Source of the DNA: an uncultured Bacilli bacterium
GTDB lineage: Bacteria; Bacillota_I; Bacilli_A; RF39; UBA660
DNA length: 7,672 nt
Direction: 5' to 3'
NCBI GenBank assembly: GCA_934096785.1
Contig: CAKONA010000048.1
Coordinates: 1 to 7,672 of the forward strand
Position numbers and translations under genes: made by a program. Below the pieces are notes generated by a model. That model saw only the letters and a program-made list of their open reading frames with translations. It searched no databases and was not told the DNA's origin. How positions within the stretch are numbered: the first letter of the stretch is position 1; each line of letters starts with the position of its first letter. This document shows positions 1 to 5,191 of the stretch, one piece after another.

Positions 1-42
1 TTTATATAGTAATTAAAGAGATTATTAAAGGAGATAAAAACA

Positions 43-564
43 ATGAACGAAACAATAAAAAATTTAATAGAAAGAAGAAGCATTAGAAAATTCAAACAAA
101 CACAAATCAAAGATGAAGAACTAAAGGAAATATTGCTTGCTGGAGAATATGCACCATCAGGTATGGGTATGCAATCACCTAAAATGATAGTTCTTCAAAA
201 CAAAGAAATAATAGAAAGATTATCAAAAATCAATGCAAACATTATGAATAGAGACATAGATCCATTCTATGGAGCGCCTACAGTAATAGTAGTGTTAGCT
301 GATAAAACTAAAATGACTTATATAGAAGATGGAAGCTTAGTCATTGGAAACTTAATGAATGCAGCGCATAGTCTAGGTATAGGTTCATGCTGGATTCATA
401 GAGCCAAAGAAGAATTTGAAACAGATGAAGGAATAGAGTTATTAAAAGAATGGAATATAGCCGATAATTATGTAGGAATAGGGCACTGCATATTAGGATA
501 CATTGATGGAGACATACCAGGTGCTAAACCTAGAAAAGAAGATTATATAACAATAATAAAGTAG
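43..564 (+). CDS. Nitroreductase family protein (FMN-dependent oxidoreductase)
   Basis: A 173-residue protein of the nitroreductase fold, a family of cytoplasmic FMN enzymes that use NAD(P)H to reduce nitro compounds, quinones or flavins. Visible signatures are the N-terminal RRSIRKF (residues 11-17), which contacts the FMN phosphate, APSGMGMQSP (37-46), the helix around GNLMNAAHSLGIGSCWI (102-118) and the late GHCILGY segment with a basic KPRK (about 160). The length is normal for the compact members of the family and the frame is intact. The start is supported by AAAGGAG at 27-33, ten bases before ATG. It is the first gene of a close-packed run; only 8 bases separate it from the next gene, whose ribosome site overlaps its TAG stop. 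The substrate cannot be read from sequence; the physiological role is unknown. Confidence 0.93.
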   Translation: MNETIKNLIERRSIRKFKQTQIKDEELKEILLAGEYAPSGMGMQSPKMIVLQNKEIIERLSKINANIMNRDIDPFYGAPTVIVVLADKTKMTYIEDGSLVIGNLMNAAHSLGIGSCWIHRAKEEFETDEGIELLKEWNIADNYVGIGHCILGYIDGDIPGAKPRKEDYITIIK

Positions 565-572
565 GAGTTTAT

Positions 573-761
573 ATGAAAGAATATTCAAAATATATAATTA
601 GTGCAATAGTGTTTTTAGTAGTATATACTTTAGTCTCATACATTTGTACTAAAAATATAGATATAAAAATGGTGTTACTAACAACAGTAATATATACAGT
701 ATCTTATACAGCAATAGATTTAGCTTGCAATAAAAAAGCAAAAAAGAAAAAGAACAAATAA
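573..761 (+). CDS. Small two-helix membrane protein, unrecognised
   Basis: A 62-residue protein that I do not recognise. It has two hydrophobic stretches, about residues 7-26 and 33-52, each long enough to cross the membrane, and ends in a very basic tail (residues 54-62 are nearly all Lys). By the positive-inside rule the tail, and so both ends, should be cytoplasmic. Translation is supported by AGGAG (563-567) overlapping the stop codon of the nitroreductase gene, with five bases before ATG, so it is probably cotranscribed with and coupled to that gene. Codon use matches its neighbours. No catalytic motif is seen. It could be a partner of the membrane-anchored proteins that follow, but that is only inferred from position. 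Confidence 0.75.
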   Translation: MKEYSKYIISAIVFLVVYTLVSYICTKNIDIKMVLLTTVIYTVSYTAIDLACNKKAKKKKNK

Positions 762-780
762 TTAATTAGGAAAATACAAA

Positions 781-1182
781 ATGAAAAGAAAAAAACTAAA
801 TAAAAAAGCTAAAACTATAATTTTATCTATAATAATGATTATCTTAGTAATTAATCTAATATATTTTATTATGTCAATATTACTACTTACGGGTAAAATA
901 GAAGATTACAAATATTTAAATATAAACGATAAAAACAAAGATGAAATAACTAATTTATTAATAGAACAAAAAGACAAAATGTTTTTAATATCTAAAGATT
1001 TAAACATAGATAAATGCATTAATAATATAAAAAGAATAGAAGTGGTTTTCTTATTTCCAGATGGAGAAGACTACACAATATATTGTGATGATAATAAATA
1101 CAAATTCTCTATAGATGATTCTAATTATGATTTACCAAATTATATATCAAAGAATGGAAGAATAGGTTTTAAGATTAAATAA
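781..1182 (+). CDS. Single-pass membrane-anchored protein, unrecognised
   Basis: A 133-residue protein that I cannot assign to a family. A highly basic N-terminus (residues 1-11, mostly Lys/Arg) precedes one strong hydrophobic segment at about 13-37, so the remaining roughly 95 residues are expected outside the membrane. That domain is acidic and polar, with a Lys/Asp-rich helix-like first half and a beta-like second half (EVVFLFPDGEDYTIY, then YKFSI) resembling a small beta sheet. There is no lipobox and no signal peptidase site that stands out. The ribosome site is weak (AGGA at 768-771, nine bases before ATG). It lies 19 bases after the 62-residue gene and 19 bases before the DUF1287 gene, so a shared transcript is likely. 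No function is claimed. Confidence 0.75.
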   Translation: MKRKKLNKKAKTIILSIIMIILVINLIYFIMSILLLTGKIEDYKYLNINDKNKDEITNLLIEQKDKMFLISKDLNIDKCINNIKRIEVVFLFPDGEDYTIYCDDNKYKFSIDDSNYDLPNYISKNGRIGFKIK

Positions 1183-1201
1183 TTTATTAAATGGAGACAT
1201 T

Positions 1202-1855
1202 ATGAAAAAGAAAATATTAATTGTTTTAGGGAGCCTACTTACTATATGTTTCATATTAGTCTTATATTTACTTTATCGTTTCAATTATATTTCACATAAG
1301 AAATATACAAATGATGACTTTAATATTAAAACCTATGTAAGTAGCGTAGATAAAGATAATGATGAAATTGATGATCAAACTGACATATTAATGAATGCAA
1401 AAAATTATATATCGAAGCATCCAAAATACAAAAGTAAATATTATAGTACAGGATACCCTGATGATAATTATGGAACTTGTACAGATGTAGTAGCATTCGC
1501 ACTTAAAGATGCAGGATATGACTTAAGAGAATTAGTAAACAATCATATAAATGAAAGTAGAAAGTTATATGATATAGATATAGTAGACAAAAATATAGAT
1601 TTTAGAAGAGTATTAAATCTAAAAACTTATTTTGACTATAATGCTATTAGTTTAACAACAAATATAAGCAAGATAGAAGAGTGGCAAGGTGGAGACATAG
1701 TTGTTTTCAAAAAACATATCGTAATTGTATCAGACAAAAGAAATCAAAATGGAATAAACTTAGTAATTCAACATGCAAATACATATCAAAAATACTATGA
1801 AGAAGACATATTAGAATATAGAAATGATATAATAGGACATTATAGAATTAGTTAG
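1202..1855 (+). CDS. DUF1287-family membrane-anchored protein (YijF-like)
   Basis: A 217-residue protein with an N-terminal membrane anchor or uncleaved signal (residues 4-26) and an extracytoplasmic domain matching DUF1287. The family pattern is present in order: YGTCTDVV with Cys93 and Asp95, the D-x-R-R segment near 133-136 (DFRR), WQGGDIVVF (161-169), KHIVIVSD (171-178), the QHAN segment (His191) and the closing IGHYRI (211-216, His213). DUF1287 is thought to belong to the NlpC/P60-like papain fold, so Cys93 with His172 is a plausible catalytic pair, but activity in the family is not well established and this is inferred. The start is set by TGGAG at 1192-1196. Neighbours on both sides are small membrane or basic proteins in the same direction, suggesting a cell-envelope role. 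Confidence 0.85.
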   Translation: MKKKILIVLGSLLTICFILVLYLLYRFNYISHKKYTNDDFNIKTYVSSVDKDNDEIDDQTDILMNAKNYISKHPKYKSKYYSTGYPDDNYGTCTDVVAFALKDAGYDLRELVNNHINESRKLYDIDIVDKNIDFRRVLNLKTYFDYNAISLTTNISKIEEWQGGDIVVFKKHIVIVSDKRNQNGINLVIQHANTYQKYYEEDILEYRNDIIGHYRIS

Positions 1856-1886
1856 AAAAATAGTAATTTGTATGGAGGTTAATTAT

Positions 1887-2048
1887 ATGGAAAAGAAGAA
1901 AAAAGAAAATACAAATAATTTGATATCAAAAATAAAAGCAAGAGCTAATGCAGACAAAAATACGGAAGAAAAGAAAAGTCTTGATAGTTTAATTTTAAGA
2001 ATAAAAAGAAGGGCAAATGCTGATAAAAATAAAGAAAGAGAAAGATAA
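1887..2048 (+). CDS. 53-residue basic protein with tandem 15-residue repeat
   Basis: A short reading frame with the best ribosome site of this cluster (TGGAGG, 1873-1878, eight bases before ATG). The 53 residues are extremely rich in Lys, Arg and Asn and contain two copies of one motif, NLISKIKARANADKN (11-25) and SLILRIKRRANADKN (34-48), 23 residues apart and joined by an acidic/basic linker. The two copies use different codons for the same residues (for example gctaatgcagac against gcaaatgctgat), which argues that the protein, not the DNA, is conserved. Each copy would form an amphipathic basic helix, possibly binding nucleic acid or membrane surface. No signal or membrane segment is present. 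It sits 31 bases after the DUF1287 gene and just before a hairpin, so it may be the last gene of that transcript. I do not recognise a family. Confidence 0.7.
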   Translation: MEKKKKENTNNLISKIKARANADKNTEEKKSLDSLILRIKRRANADKNKERER

Positions 2049-2062
2049 ATTACAATTTAACG

Positions 2063-2096
2063 ATTACCTATATGTTTGAATCAAAAGATAGGTAAT
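2063..2096 (+). terminator. Possible intrinsic terminator after the first gene cluster
   Basis: A perfect 9-base inverted repeat, ATTACCTAT (2063-2071) and ATAGGTAAT (2088-2096), with a 16-base loop, followed by the T-rich tattcattattt. It lies 14 bases after the stop of the 53-residue gene. The stem is AT-rich, the loop is long and the T-tract is interrupted, so termination would be weak. Position after the last gene of a run supports the reading; an operator-like role is the alternative. Confidence 0.45.
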
Positions 2097-2106
2097 TATT
2101 CATTAT

Positions 2107-2135
2107 TTGTCAATTATGTTATGGTTGATTTGTAA
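2107..2135 (+). promoter_or_regulatory. Weak candidate promoter for the lipoprotein gene
   Basis: TTGTCA (2107-2112) is five of six to the -35 consensus and, after 17 bases, TTGTAA (2130-2135) is a poor -10. An alternative is the degraded extended -10 TGTTATGGT at 2117-2125, which shares its TATGTTAT core with the promoters near 3751 and 4397. The preceding hairpin and the 123-base gap make a promoter somewhere here likely, but which bases are used cannot be decided by eye. Confidence 0.25.
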
Positions 2136-2171
2136 ATAATTTCTAAAAAATAATTTATAGGAGAATTTATC

Positions 2172-2615
2172 ATGAAAAAAATAATTTATATAATATTAAT
2201 TACAATATTTTTAACAGCTTGTTTCGTTTCAAAAGAAATTAATGTTAAAGATGAAGAAAAGGAAAATAAGAATATGAACGAAATAACATTAAAAATAAAT
2301 GATAATGATTATAAATTAATCTTAGAAGATAATGAAACAGTAAGTGATTTAATTAATCGTTTACCATTAAACTTATCAATGAATGAGTTAAATGGTAATG
2401 AATACTACTCATACTTAGATTTCACATTAAAAGATAATCCTGAAAATATTAATAATATTGAAGCCGGAGACGTAATGCTTTATGGTGATAACTGTATAGT
2501 AATATTTTATAAATCGTTTACTACAACATATAAATATACGAAAATAGGCCACATAGATAGCATTGATAACTTAGAACAAGATTTAAAAAATGGTGAATTA
2601 AATCTTGTCCTATAA
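2172..2615 (+). CDS. Lipoprotein with cyclophilin-like domain (PF18050 type)
   Basis: A 147-residue protein. Residues 1-17 form a lipoprotein signal: KK, a hydrophobic core, then the lipobox LTAC with Cys17 as the lipidated residue. After a charged linker (about 20-36) comes a compact beta domain (38-147) with the hallmarks of the bacterial cyclophilin-like fold: the LEDNETVSDLINRLPLNLSM segment (51-70), ELNGNEYYSYL (72-82), AGDVMLYGDNCIVIFYKSF (98-116) and the TKIGHID end. Members share the fold of cyclophilin but are not shown to be prolyl isomerases; function is unknown. Surface attachment is predicted here by the lipobox. AGGAGA (2159-2164) supports the start. Its 3' end overlaps a degraded oleate hydratase fragment in another frame, so the gene has been joined to broken DNA at its end. 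Confidence 0.9.
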   Translation: MKKIIYIILITIFLTACFVSKEINVKDEEKENKNMNEITLKINDNDYKLILEDNETVSDLINRLPLNLSMNELNGNEYYSYLDFTLKDNPENINNIEAGDVMLYGDNCIVIFYKSFTTTYKYTKIGHIDSIDNLEQDLKNGELNLVL

Positions 2616-2766
2616 AGATTTATACAATCAATACAATAGTTTAATTTTACCACTTCAAAAATACTTAAAAGATAATGGAGTTAATTTTGCAAATAATACA
2701 ACTGTTACAGATATGGACTTTGAAGATGCAGAAAACAAGAAAAGAGTTATAACTTTATATTTAAAG
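2605..2766 (+). pseudogene. Internal fragment of oleate hydratase (MCRA family)
   Basis: The frame beginning at TTG 2605 encodes about 52 residues that strongly resemble the middle of oleate hydratase, the FAD enzyme that adds water to unsaturated fatty acids (also called myosin-cross-reactive antigen). The family block read as YNQY-S-LILPL-KYL, then GVNF, then TTVTDMDF and KKRV is present from 2623 to about 2748. A full enzyme has about 560-590 residues with an N-terminal FAD GxGxxG motif; neither that nor the rest of the enzyme is present in this window. There is an in-frame TAA at 2599-2601, no good ribosome site, and the start would lie within the lipoprotein gene. The simplest reading is a deletion remnant and not a working gene. 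Confidence 0.75.
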
Positions 2767-2957
2767 AAAATTAATATTGCATTTAAGACTATGATTGGAA
2801 AAGATAAAATTGAAGATCAGATTTATCTAAAATAAACCCATTAAAACTTCATGAAACATTAAATATGTTATTAGAAGGAGTAAACTTAATACCAGAAGTA
2901 TCCGAATATTATAGTGAGCGTGAAGAAATAAATAAAAAGATACTATCTAGTAAATAA
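2767..2957 (+). pseudogene. Frameshifted gene tail of unknown family, next to the oleate hydratase remnant
   Basis: After the oleate hydratase block the same frame runs on (FKTMIGKDKIEDQIYLK) to a stop at 2833-2835. A different frame then reads without break from 2832 to the stop at 2955-2957, with a well-formed protein-like sequence (INPLKLHETLNMLLEG, then IPEVSEYYSEREEI). Adding one A to the AAAA run at 2829-2832 would join the two into one continuous protein end, which suggests a single-base deletion. I do not recognise the family; a very faint likeness to the oleate hydratase C-terminal IPEV-Y-R region is not enough to claim. The stop codon lies in the loop of the following terminator, so this is probably the true 3' end of a lost gene. 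Confidence 0.55.
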
Positions 2958-2972
2958 TACTAGGTAGTTTTT
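2942..2972 (+). terminator. Intrinsic terminator
   Basis: ACTATCTAGT (2942-2951) pairs with ACTAGGTAGT (2959-2968) over ten positions with one G-T pair and a 7-base loop, and runs into TTTTT (2968-2972). The stop codon of the broken upstream frame falls in the loop. This is one of the two best terminators in the window and separates the remnant from the tag promoter. Confidence 0.85.
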
Positions 2973-2974
2973 AA

Positions 2975-3002
2975 TTTAAAAAGTAACAATAAATGATATA
3001 AT
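2975..3002 (+). promoter_or_regulatory. Extended -10 promoter for tag
   Basis: TGATATAAT (2994-3002) is a perfect extended -10 (TGn plus TATAAT). The best -35 is only TTTAAA (2975-2980, 16-base spacing). It lies directly after the terminator T-tract, so transcription of tag probably restarts here. The leader to the tag start at 3132 would be about 120 bases, long compared with other genes here, and contains a possible 20-codon frame. Confidence 0.7.
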
Positions 3003-3026
3003 AAGAAACAAGAGGGGATTAAAAGA

Positions 3027-3089
3027 TTGCTTAGTCAAGTAGTAGATGGAGAAATTAAAGACAAAGTAGAGCTACTTAAAACTAATTAA
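3027..3089 (+). CDS. Possible 20-residue leader peptide upstream of tag
   Basis: A TTG at 3027, nine bases after GAGGGG (3012-3017), opens a 20-codon frame to TAA at 3087-3089. The peptide (LSQVVDGEIKDKVELLK core) has the composition of real protein and lies in the tag leader transcript, 42 bases before the tag start. It could be a translated leader, or the leftover end of a lost gene, since degraded coding sequence lies just upstream. The TTG start and small size keep confidence low. Confidence 0.22.
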   Translation: MLSQVVDGEIKDKVELLKTN

Positions 3090-3117
3090 AACGATATGAA
3101 CAAATACTTTTCCAAAG

Positions 3118-3123
3118 AAAGGA
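3118..3123 (+). promoter_or_regulatory. Ribosome site that sets the tag start
   Basis: AAAGGA lies eight bases before the ATG at 3132. The earlier in-frame ATG at 3096 has no purine-rich site before it (its upstream bases are ctaattaaaacgat) and would add 12 residues that the Tag family does not have. Confidence 0.75.
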
Positions 3124-3131
3124 ACAAAACT

Positions 3132-3695
3132 ATGAAAAGATGCAAATGGTGTAACCTAAATAATCCATTATATGTAGAATATCATGATAAAGAGTGGTGC
3201 ATACCAAATACAGATGAAAAATACTTATTTGAAATGTTAATACTAGAATCATTTCAAGCAGGTCTTTCATGGGAATGCGTATTAAATAAAAGAAAGGACT
3301 TTAGAACTTCTTATGATAACTTTAATATAGATAAGATAATTAACTATGATGAAACAAAAATAAATGAACTACTATATAACCCTAAAATAATTAGAAATAA
3401 ACTAAAAATAAAAGCAAGTATAAATAATTCAAAAATATTCAAGAACATCGAAAAAGAATATGGAAGTTTCTATAAATATTTAGTTAGTTTTACAAATAAT
3501 AAAATAATTTATGAAATAGGTAAAACAACAAATGATTTGTCAGACAGGTTATCTAAAGACCTTATTAAAAGAGGCATGAAGTTTGTAGGTTCTACAATTA
3601 TATATTCATATTTACAAGCAATAGGTATTATCTATTCTCATGATAAAGAATGTTTTCTATCAAAAATAAATGAAAGTATAACCAAAAATTGTTAG
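3132..3695 (+). CDS. tag: 3-methyladenine DNA glycosylase I
   Basis: Base-excision repair enzyme that removes 3-methyladenine from alkylated DNA; cytoplasmic, helix-hairpin-helix superfamily with a zinc site. From the ATG at 3132 the protein has 187 residues, the same length as E. coli Tag. The family opening is exact (MKRCKWC, then PLYVEYHDKEW). The zinc ligands are visible as Cys4, His18, His170 and Cys174 (HDKEC near the end), and the glycosylase pocket as LESFQAGLSWE (38-48), with Glu39 in the place of the E. coli catalytic-pocket glutamate and Trp47. The upstream ATG at 3096 keeps frame but is disfavoured by the ribosome site and family start. It follows a terminator and an extended -10 promoter, so it is probably a single-gene unit; no clear terminator follows it. 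No damage-response operator is recognisable. Confidence 0.96.
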   Translation: MKRCKWCNLNNPLYVEYHDKEWCIPNTDEKYLFEMLILESFQAGLSWECVLNKRKDFRTSYDNFNIDKIINYDETKINELLYNPKIIRNKLKIKASINNSKIFKNIEKEYGSFYKYLVSFTNNKIIYEIGKTTNDLSDRLSKDLIKRGMKFVGSTIIYSYLQAIGIIYSHDKECFLSKINESITKNC

Positions 3696-3733
3696 AAAGG
3701 TTAATTGTAAAATTTAAACAAAAATGAATAATA

Positions 3734-3761
3734 CTTAATTTAATAAACTATATGTTATAAT
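3734..3761 (+). promoter_or_regulatory. Extended -10 promoter for the DUF1697 gene
   Basis: TGTTATAAT (3753-3761) is a perfect extended -10 within TATGTTATAAT (3751-3761), the same 11 bases found before the gene at 4430. The -35 candidate CTTAAT (3734-3739) is poor. The 150-base gap 3696-3845 otherwise holds only short AT-rich dyads, and the leader would be about 78 bases. Confidence 0.7.
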
Positions 3762-3845
3762 TATGAATATATGAATGCATGAGATTAAGTACAAATTACT
3801 TCATCTTTTAGAAGCAAATATTAATATAATTGGAGGTAGGTTGTT

Positions 3846-4388
3846 ATGAAATATATAGTGTTATTAAGAGGAATAAATATAAGTGGTAAAAATAAAATAA
3901 GTATGAGTGATTTAAAGAAATCTTTAGAGGAAAATAATTATAAGAATGTAATCACATATTTAAATAGTGGTAATGTTATTTTAGAAACTAACTCTTCTAA
4001 AGAAGATGTATCAAAGAATATCAATGAAATAATAAAAGATACATTTAATTTAGATATACCTGTTTTTGTAGCGAATGCTACTGAAATTGAAGATGTACTT
4101 AATAATAGTCCAAAGTGGTGGGCAACTGAAGATAAAGAAACATATGATAATTTAATATGCATAATACCGCCAATTAAATATGAAGAAGTTTATGAAACTA
4201 TAGGCAAGCCCAAAGAAAACATTGATCAAATTAAAGAATATAATAATTATGTATTTTGGTCTTTTGATTTAAAGAACTATAGAAAATCTACTTGGTGGAT
4301 TAAAACAGCGAGTACAGATATAAAAGATAAAATAACCATAAGAACATCTAATACAATAAAAAAACTAATTGAAATATGTAAAAAATAA
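3846..4388 (+). CDS. DUF1697 family protein
   Basis: A 180-residue cytoplasmic protein of the DUF1697 family, full length for the family (about 175-180). Diagnostic features are the N-terminal LLRGINISGKNKISM-x2-L (6-23), the YLNSGNVIL block (38-46), the WW pair at 91-92, the paired FWS (137-139) and STWWIKT (148-154) segments, and the closing TIRTSNTIKKL (164-174). The biochemical function of the family is not known, so none is assigned. GGAGGT (3832-3837) with an 8-base gap sets the start. It is flanked by its own promoter at 3734-3761 and by the next promoter at 4397, and so appears monocistronic, although no strong terminator is seen between it and the next gene. Confidence 0.95.
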   Translation: MKYIVLLRGINISGKNKISMSDLKKSLEENNYKNVITYLNSGNVILETNSSKEDVSKNINEIIKDTFNLDIPVFVANATEIEDVLNNSPKWWATEDKETYDNLICIIPPIKYEEVYETIGKPKENIDQIKEYNNYVFWSFDLKNYRKSTWWIKTASTDIKDKITIRTSNTIKKLIEICKK

Positions 4389-4396
4389 TACATTAG

Positions 4397-4412
4397 TATG
4401 TTATAATAACAT
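4397..4412 (+). promoter_or_regulatory. Extended -10 promoter with overlapping dyad
   Basis: TGTTATAAT (4399-4407) is a perfect extended -10 inside TATGTTATAAT, lying 22 bases before the ATG at 4430. No credible -35 is seen. The element lies within a small perfect dyad, ATGTTA (4398-4403) and TAACAT (4407-4412), three bases apart. Such a dyad could be an operator but is short enough to be chance. Confidence 0.65.
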
Positions 4413-4429
4413 TTGAAAGAAGGCGAATT

Positions 4430-4924
4430 ATGGGTGGAATAAGCGTACTATTTTTATCAGGCTTAATATTAGGAATATATCTTTTCATAGTTAGTATGAT
4501 AGCTATAATTATATTTTATATTCTTGTAAGTTATATATTTGAAAGCTTAGCAATCACTTCTATGAGTAAAAATTTAAAATATAAAAATGTATATACAGGA
4601 TGGATACCAATTTATAATAAGTATATTTTAGGAAGAATAGCAGGTAGTAAGCCTCTTGGAATAACGCTTCTTATAACTTCTTTAATTTCCACAGTAACTT
4701 TTGTATCATTATTTATATTAAAAGAGCCACTGTCTGTGATAGTAGTAATACTTTTACTAAGCGTAATAATTACTTTTATATTAGATATAATCTTATCACA
4801 TAAAATATTTAGTAAATACATGGATAAATATAAAGACATCATGACTATACTGAGTATATTATCACTTGGATTCCTAAGACCAATCCTTCTATTTATAATT
4901 AGAAGTAAAAAGGAGAAATCATGA
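4430..4924 (+). CDS. Multi-spanning membrane protein with WIPIYN motif
   Basis: A 164-residue integral membrane protein. Hydrophobic stretches occur at about 6-37 (one long or two short helices), 75-97, 101-124 and 137-157, with a Lys-rich C-terminus. Between the first and second lies a polar loop with KNVYTGWIPIYNKYILGRI (52-70); a WxPIxNxxLLxxIAG motif in this position is typical of small Bacillota membrane proteins resembling DUF5684, in which it follows the first helix. That resemblance is from memory of the motif and the assignment is tentative. AAGG (4420-4423) precedes ATG. Its TGA overlaps the ATG of the next gene (ATGA at 4921-4924), so the two are translationally coupled. A promoter lies 22 bases before the start. 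No enzyme motif is seen. Confidence 0.85.
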   Translation: MGGISVLFLSGLILGIYLFIVSMIAIIIFYILVSYIFESLAITSMSKNLKYKNVYTGWIPIYNKYILGRIAGSKPLGITLLITSLISTVTFVSLFILKEPLSVIVVILLLSVIITFILDIILSHKIFSKYMDKYKDIMTILSILSLGFLRPILLFIIRSKKEKS

Positions 4925-5127
4925 GCAAATATGAACCATTATGGAAATATATAAAGAAGAATAATAAAGATACCTATGAGTTAACATATGAAGAAATAGA
5001 AAACATCTTAGGATTTAATATCAATCACTCATTTCTAACTTATAAAAAAGAATTACTAAACTATAACTATGAAGTTAGTAAAATATCAATGAAAGAAAAG
5101 AAAATATACTTTAAAAAACTTAAATAA
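4921..5127 (+). CDS. Conserved small protein, unknown function
   Basis: A 68-residue soluble protein that resembles a recurrent small family of low-GC Gram-positive bacteria: KYEPLWKYIKKN (3-14), LTYEEIENILGFNINHSFL (21-39), YKKELLNY (41-48) and the closing VSKISMKEKKIYFKKL (52-67). The order helix, helix, helix, beta hairpin suggests a small winged-helix-like or nucleic-acid-binding fold, but that is inferred and the family has no established role that I know of. AAGGAG (4910-4915), five bases before ATG, lies inside the upstream membrane-protein gene, and the ATGA overlap couples their translation. A hairpin follows two bases after its stop, closing a two-gene unit. The frame is intact. Confidence 0.88.
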   Translation: MSKYEPLWKYIKKNNKDTYELTYEEIENILGFNINHSFLTYKKELLNYNYEVSKISMKEKKIYFKKLK

Positions 5128-5128
5128 T

Positions 5129-5158
5129 AAAGAGTTCAATATAGAAATGAACTTCTTT
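5129..5158 (+). terminator. Probable terminator hairpin
   Basis: AAAGAGTTCA (5129-5138) pairs with TGAACTTCTTT (5148-5158) over ten base pairs with one bulged T and a 9-base loop. The trailing strand itself supplies the T-rich end (TTCTTT), but the bases after it are AAATGG, so the T-tract is weak. It begins two bases after the stop of the 68-residue gene and ends three bases before the next extended -10. Confidence 0.55.
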
Positions 5159-5161
5159 AAA

Positions 5162-5170
5162 TGGTATAAT
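5162..5170 (+). promoter_or_regulatory. Extended -10 promoter for the PHP gene
   Basis: TGGTATAAT is a perfect TGnTATAAT, 21 bases before the ATG at 5192. Its -35 position falls in the loop of the preceding hairpin (5142-5147, tagaaa), which does not match TTGACA. A transcript starting about 7 bases downstream would have a leader of roughly 15 bases. Because the -10 lies within the longer reading frame from 5147, that longer start is unlikely. Confidence 0.65.
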
Positions 5171-5177
5171 AGCCTCG

Positions 5178-5184
5178 AAAGGGA
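5178..5184 (+). promoter_or_regulatory. Ribosome site that sets the PHP gene start
   Basis: AAAGGGA lies seven bases before the ATG at 5192. The alternative ATG at 5147 sits at the edge of the hairpin loop, upstream of the promoter, with no purine-rich site before it. Confidence 0.75.
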
Positions 5185-5191
5185 AGTAGTC

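Noticed and set aside
3672..3707. Possible terminator after tag (TAACC and GGTTA arms).
   Set aside because: Only five base pairs, a long loop across the stop codon and no T-tract.
3787..3816. Small hairpins in the DUF1697 leader (AAGTA/TACTT and CTTC/GAAG).
   Set aside because: Stems of four to five base pairs in AT-rich DNA are expected by chance; no riboswitch-like conserved core is seen.
3938..4162. 74-codon frame on the minus strand.
   Set aside because: Lies fully inside the DUF1697 gene, opposite conserved family motifs; a shadow frame.
4612..4842. 76-codon frame on the minus strand.
   Set aside because: Fully opposite the coupled membrane-protein gene; hydrophobic only because the sense strand encodes membrane helices.
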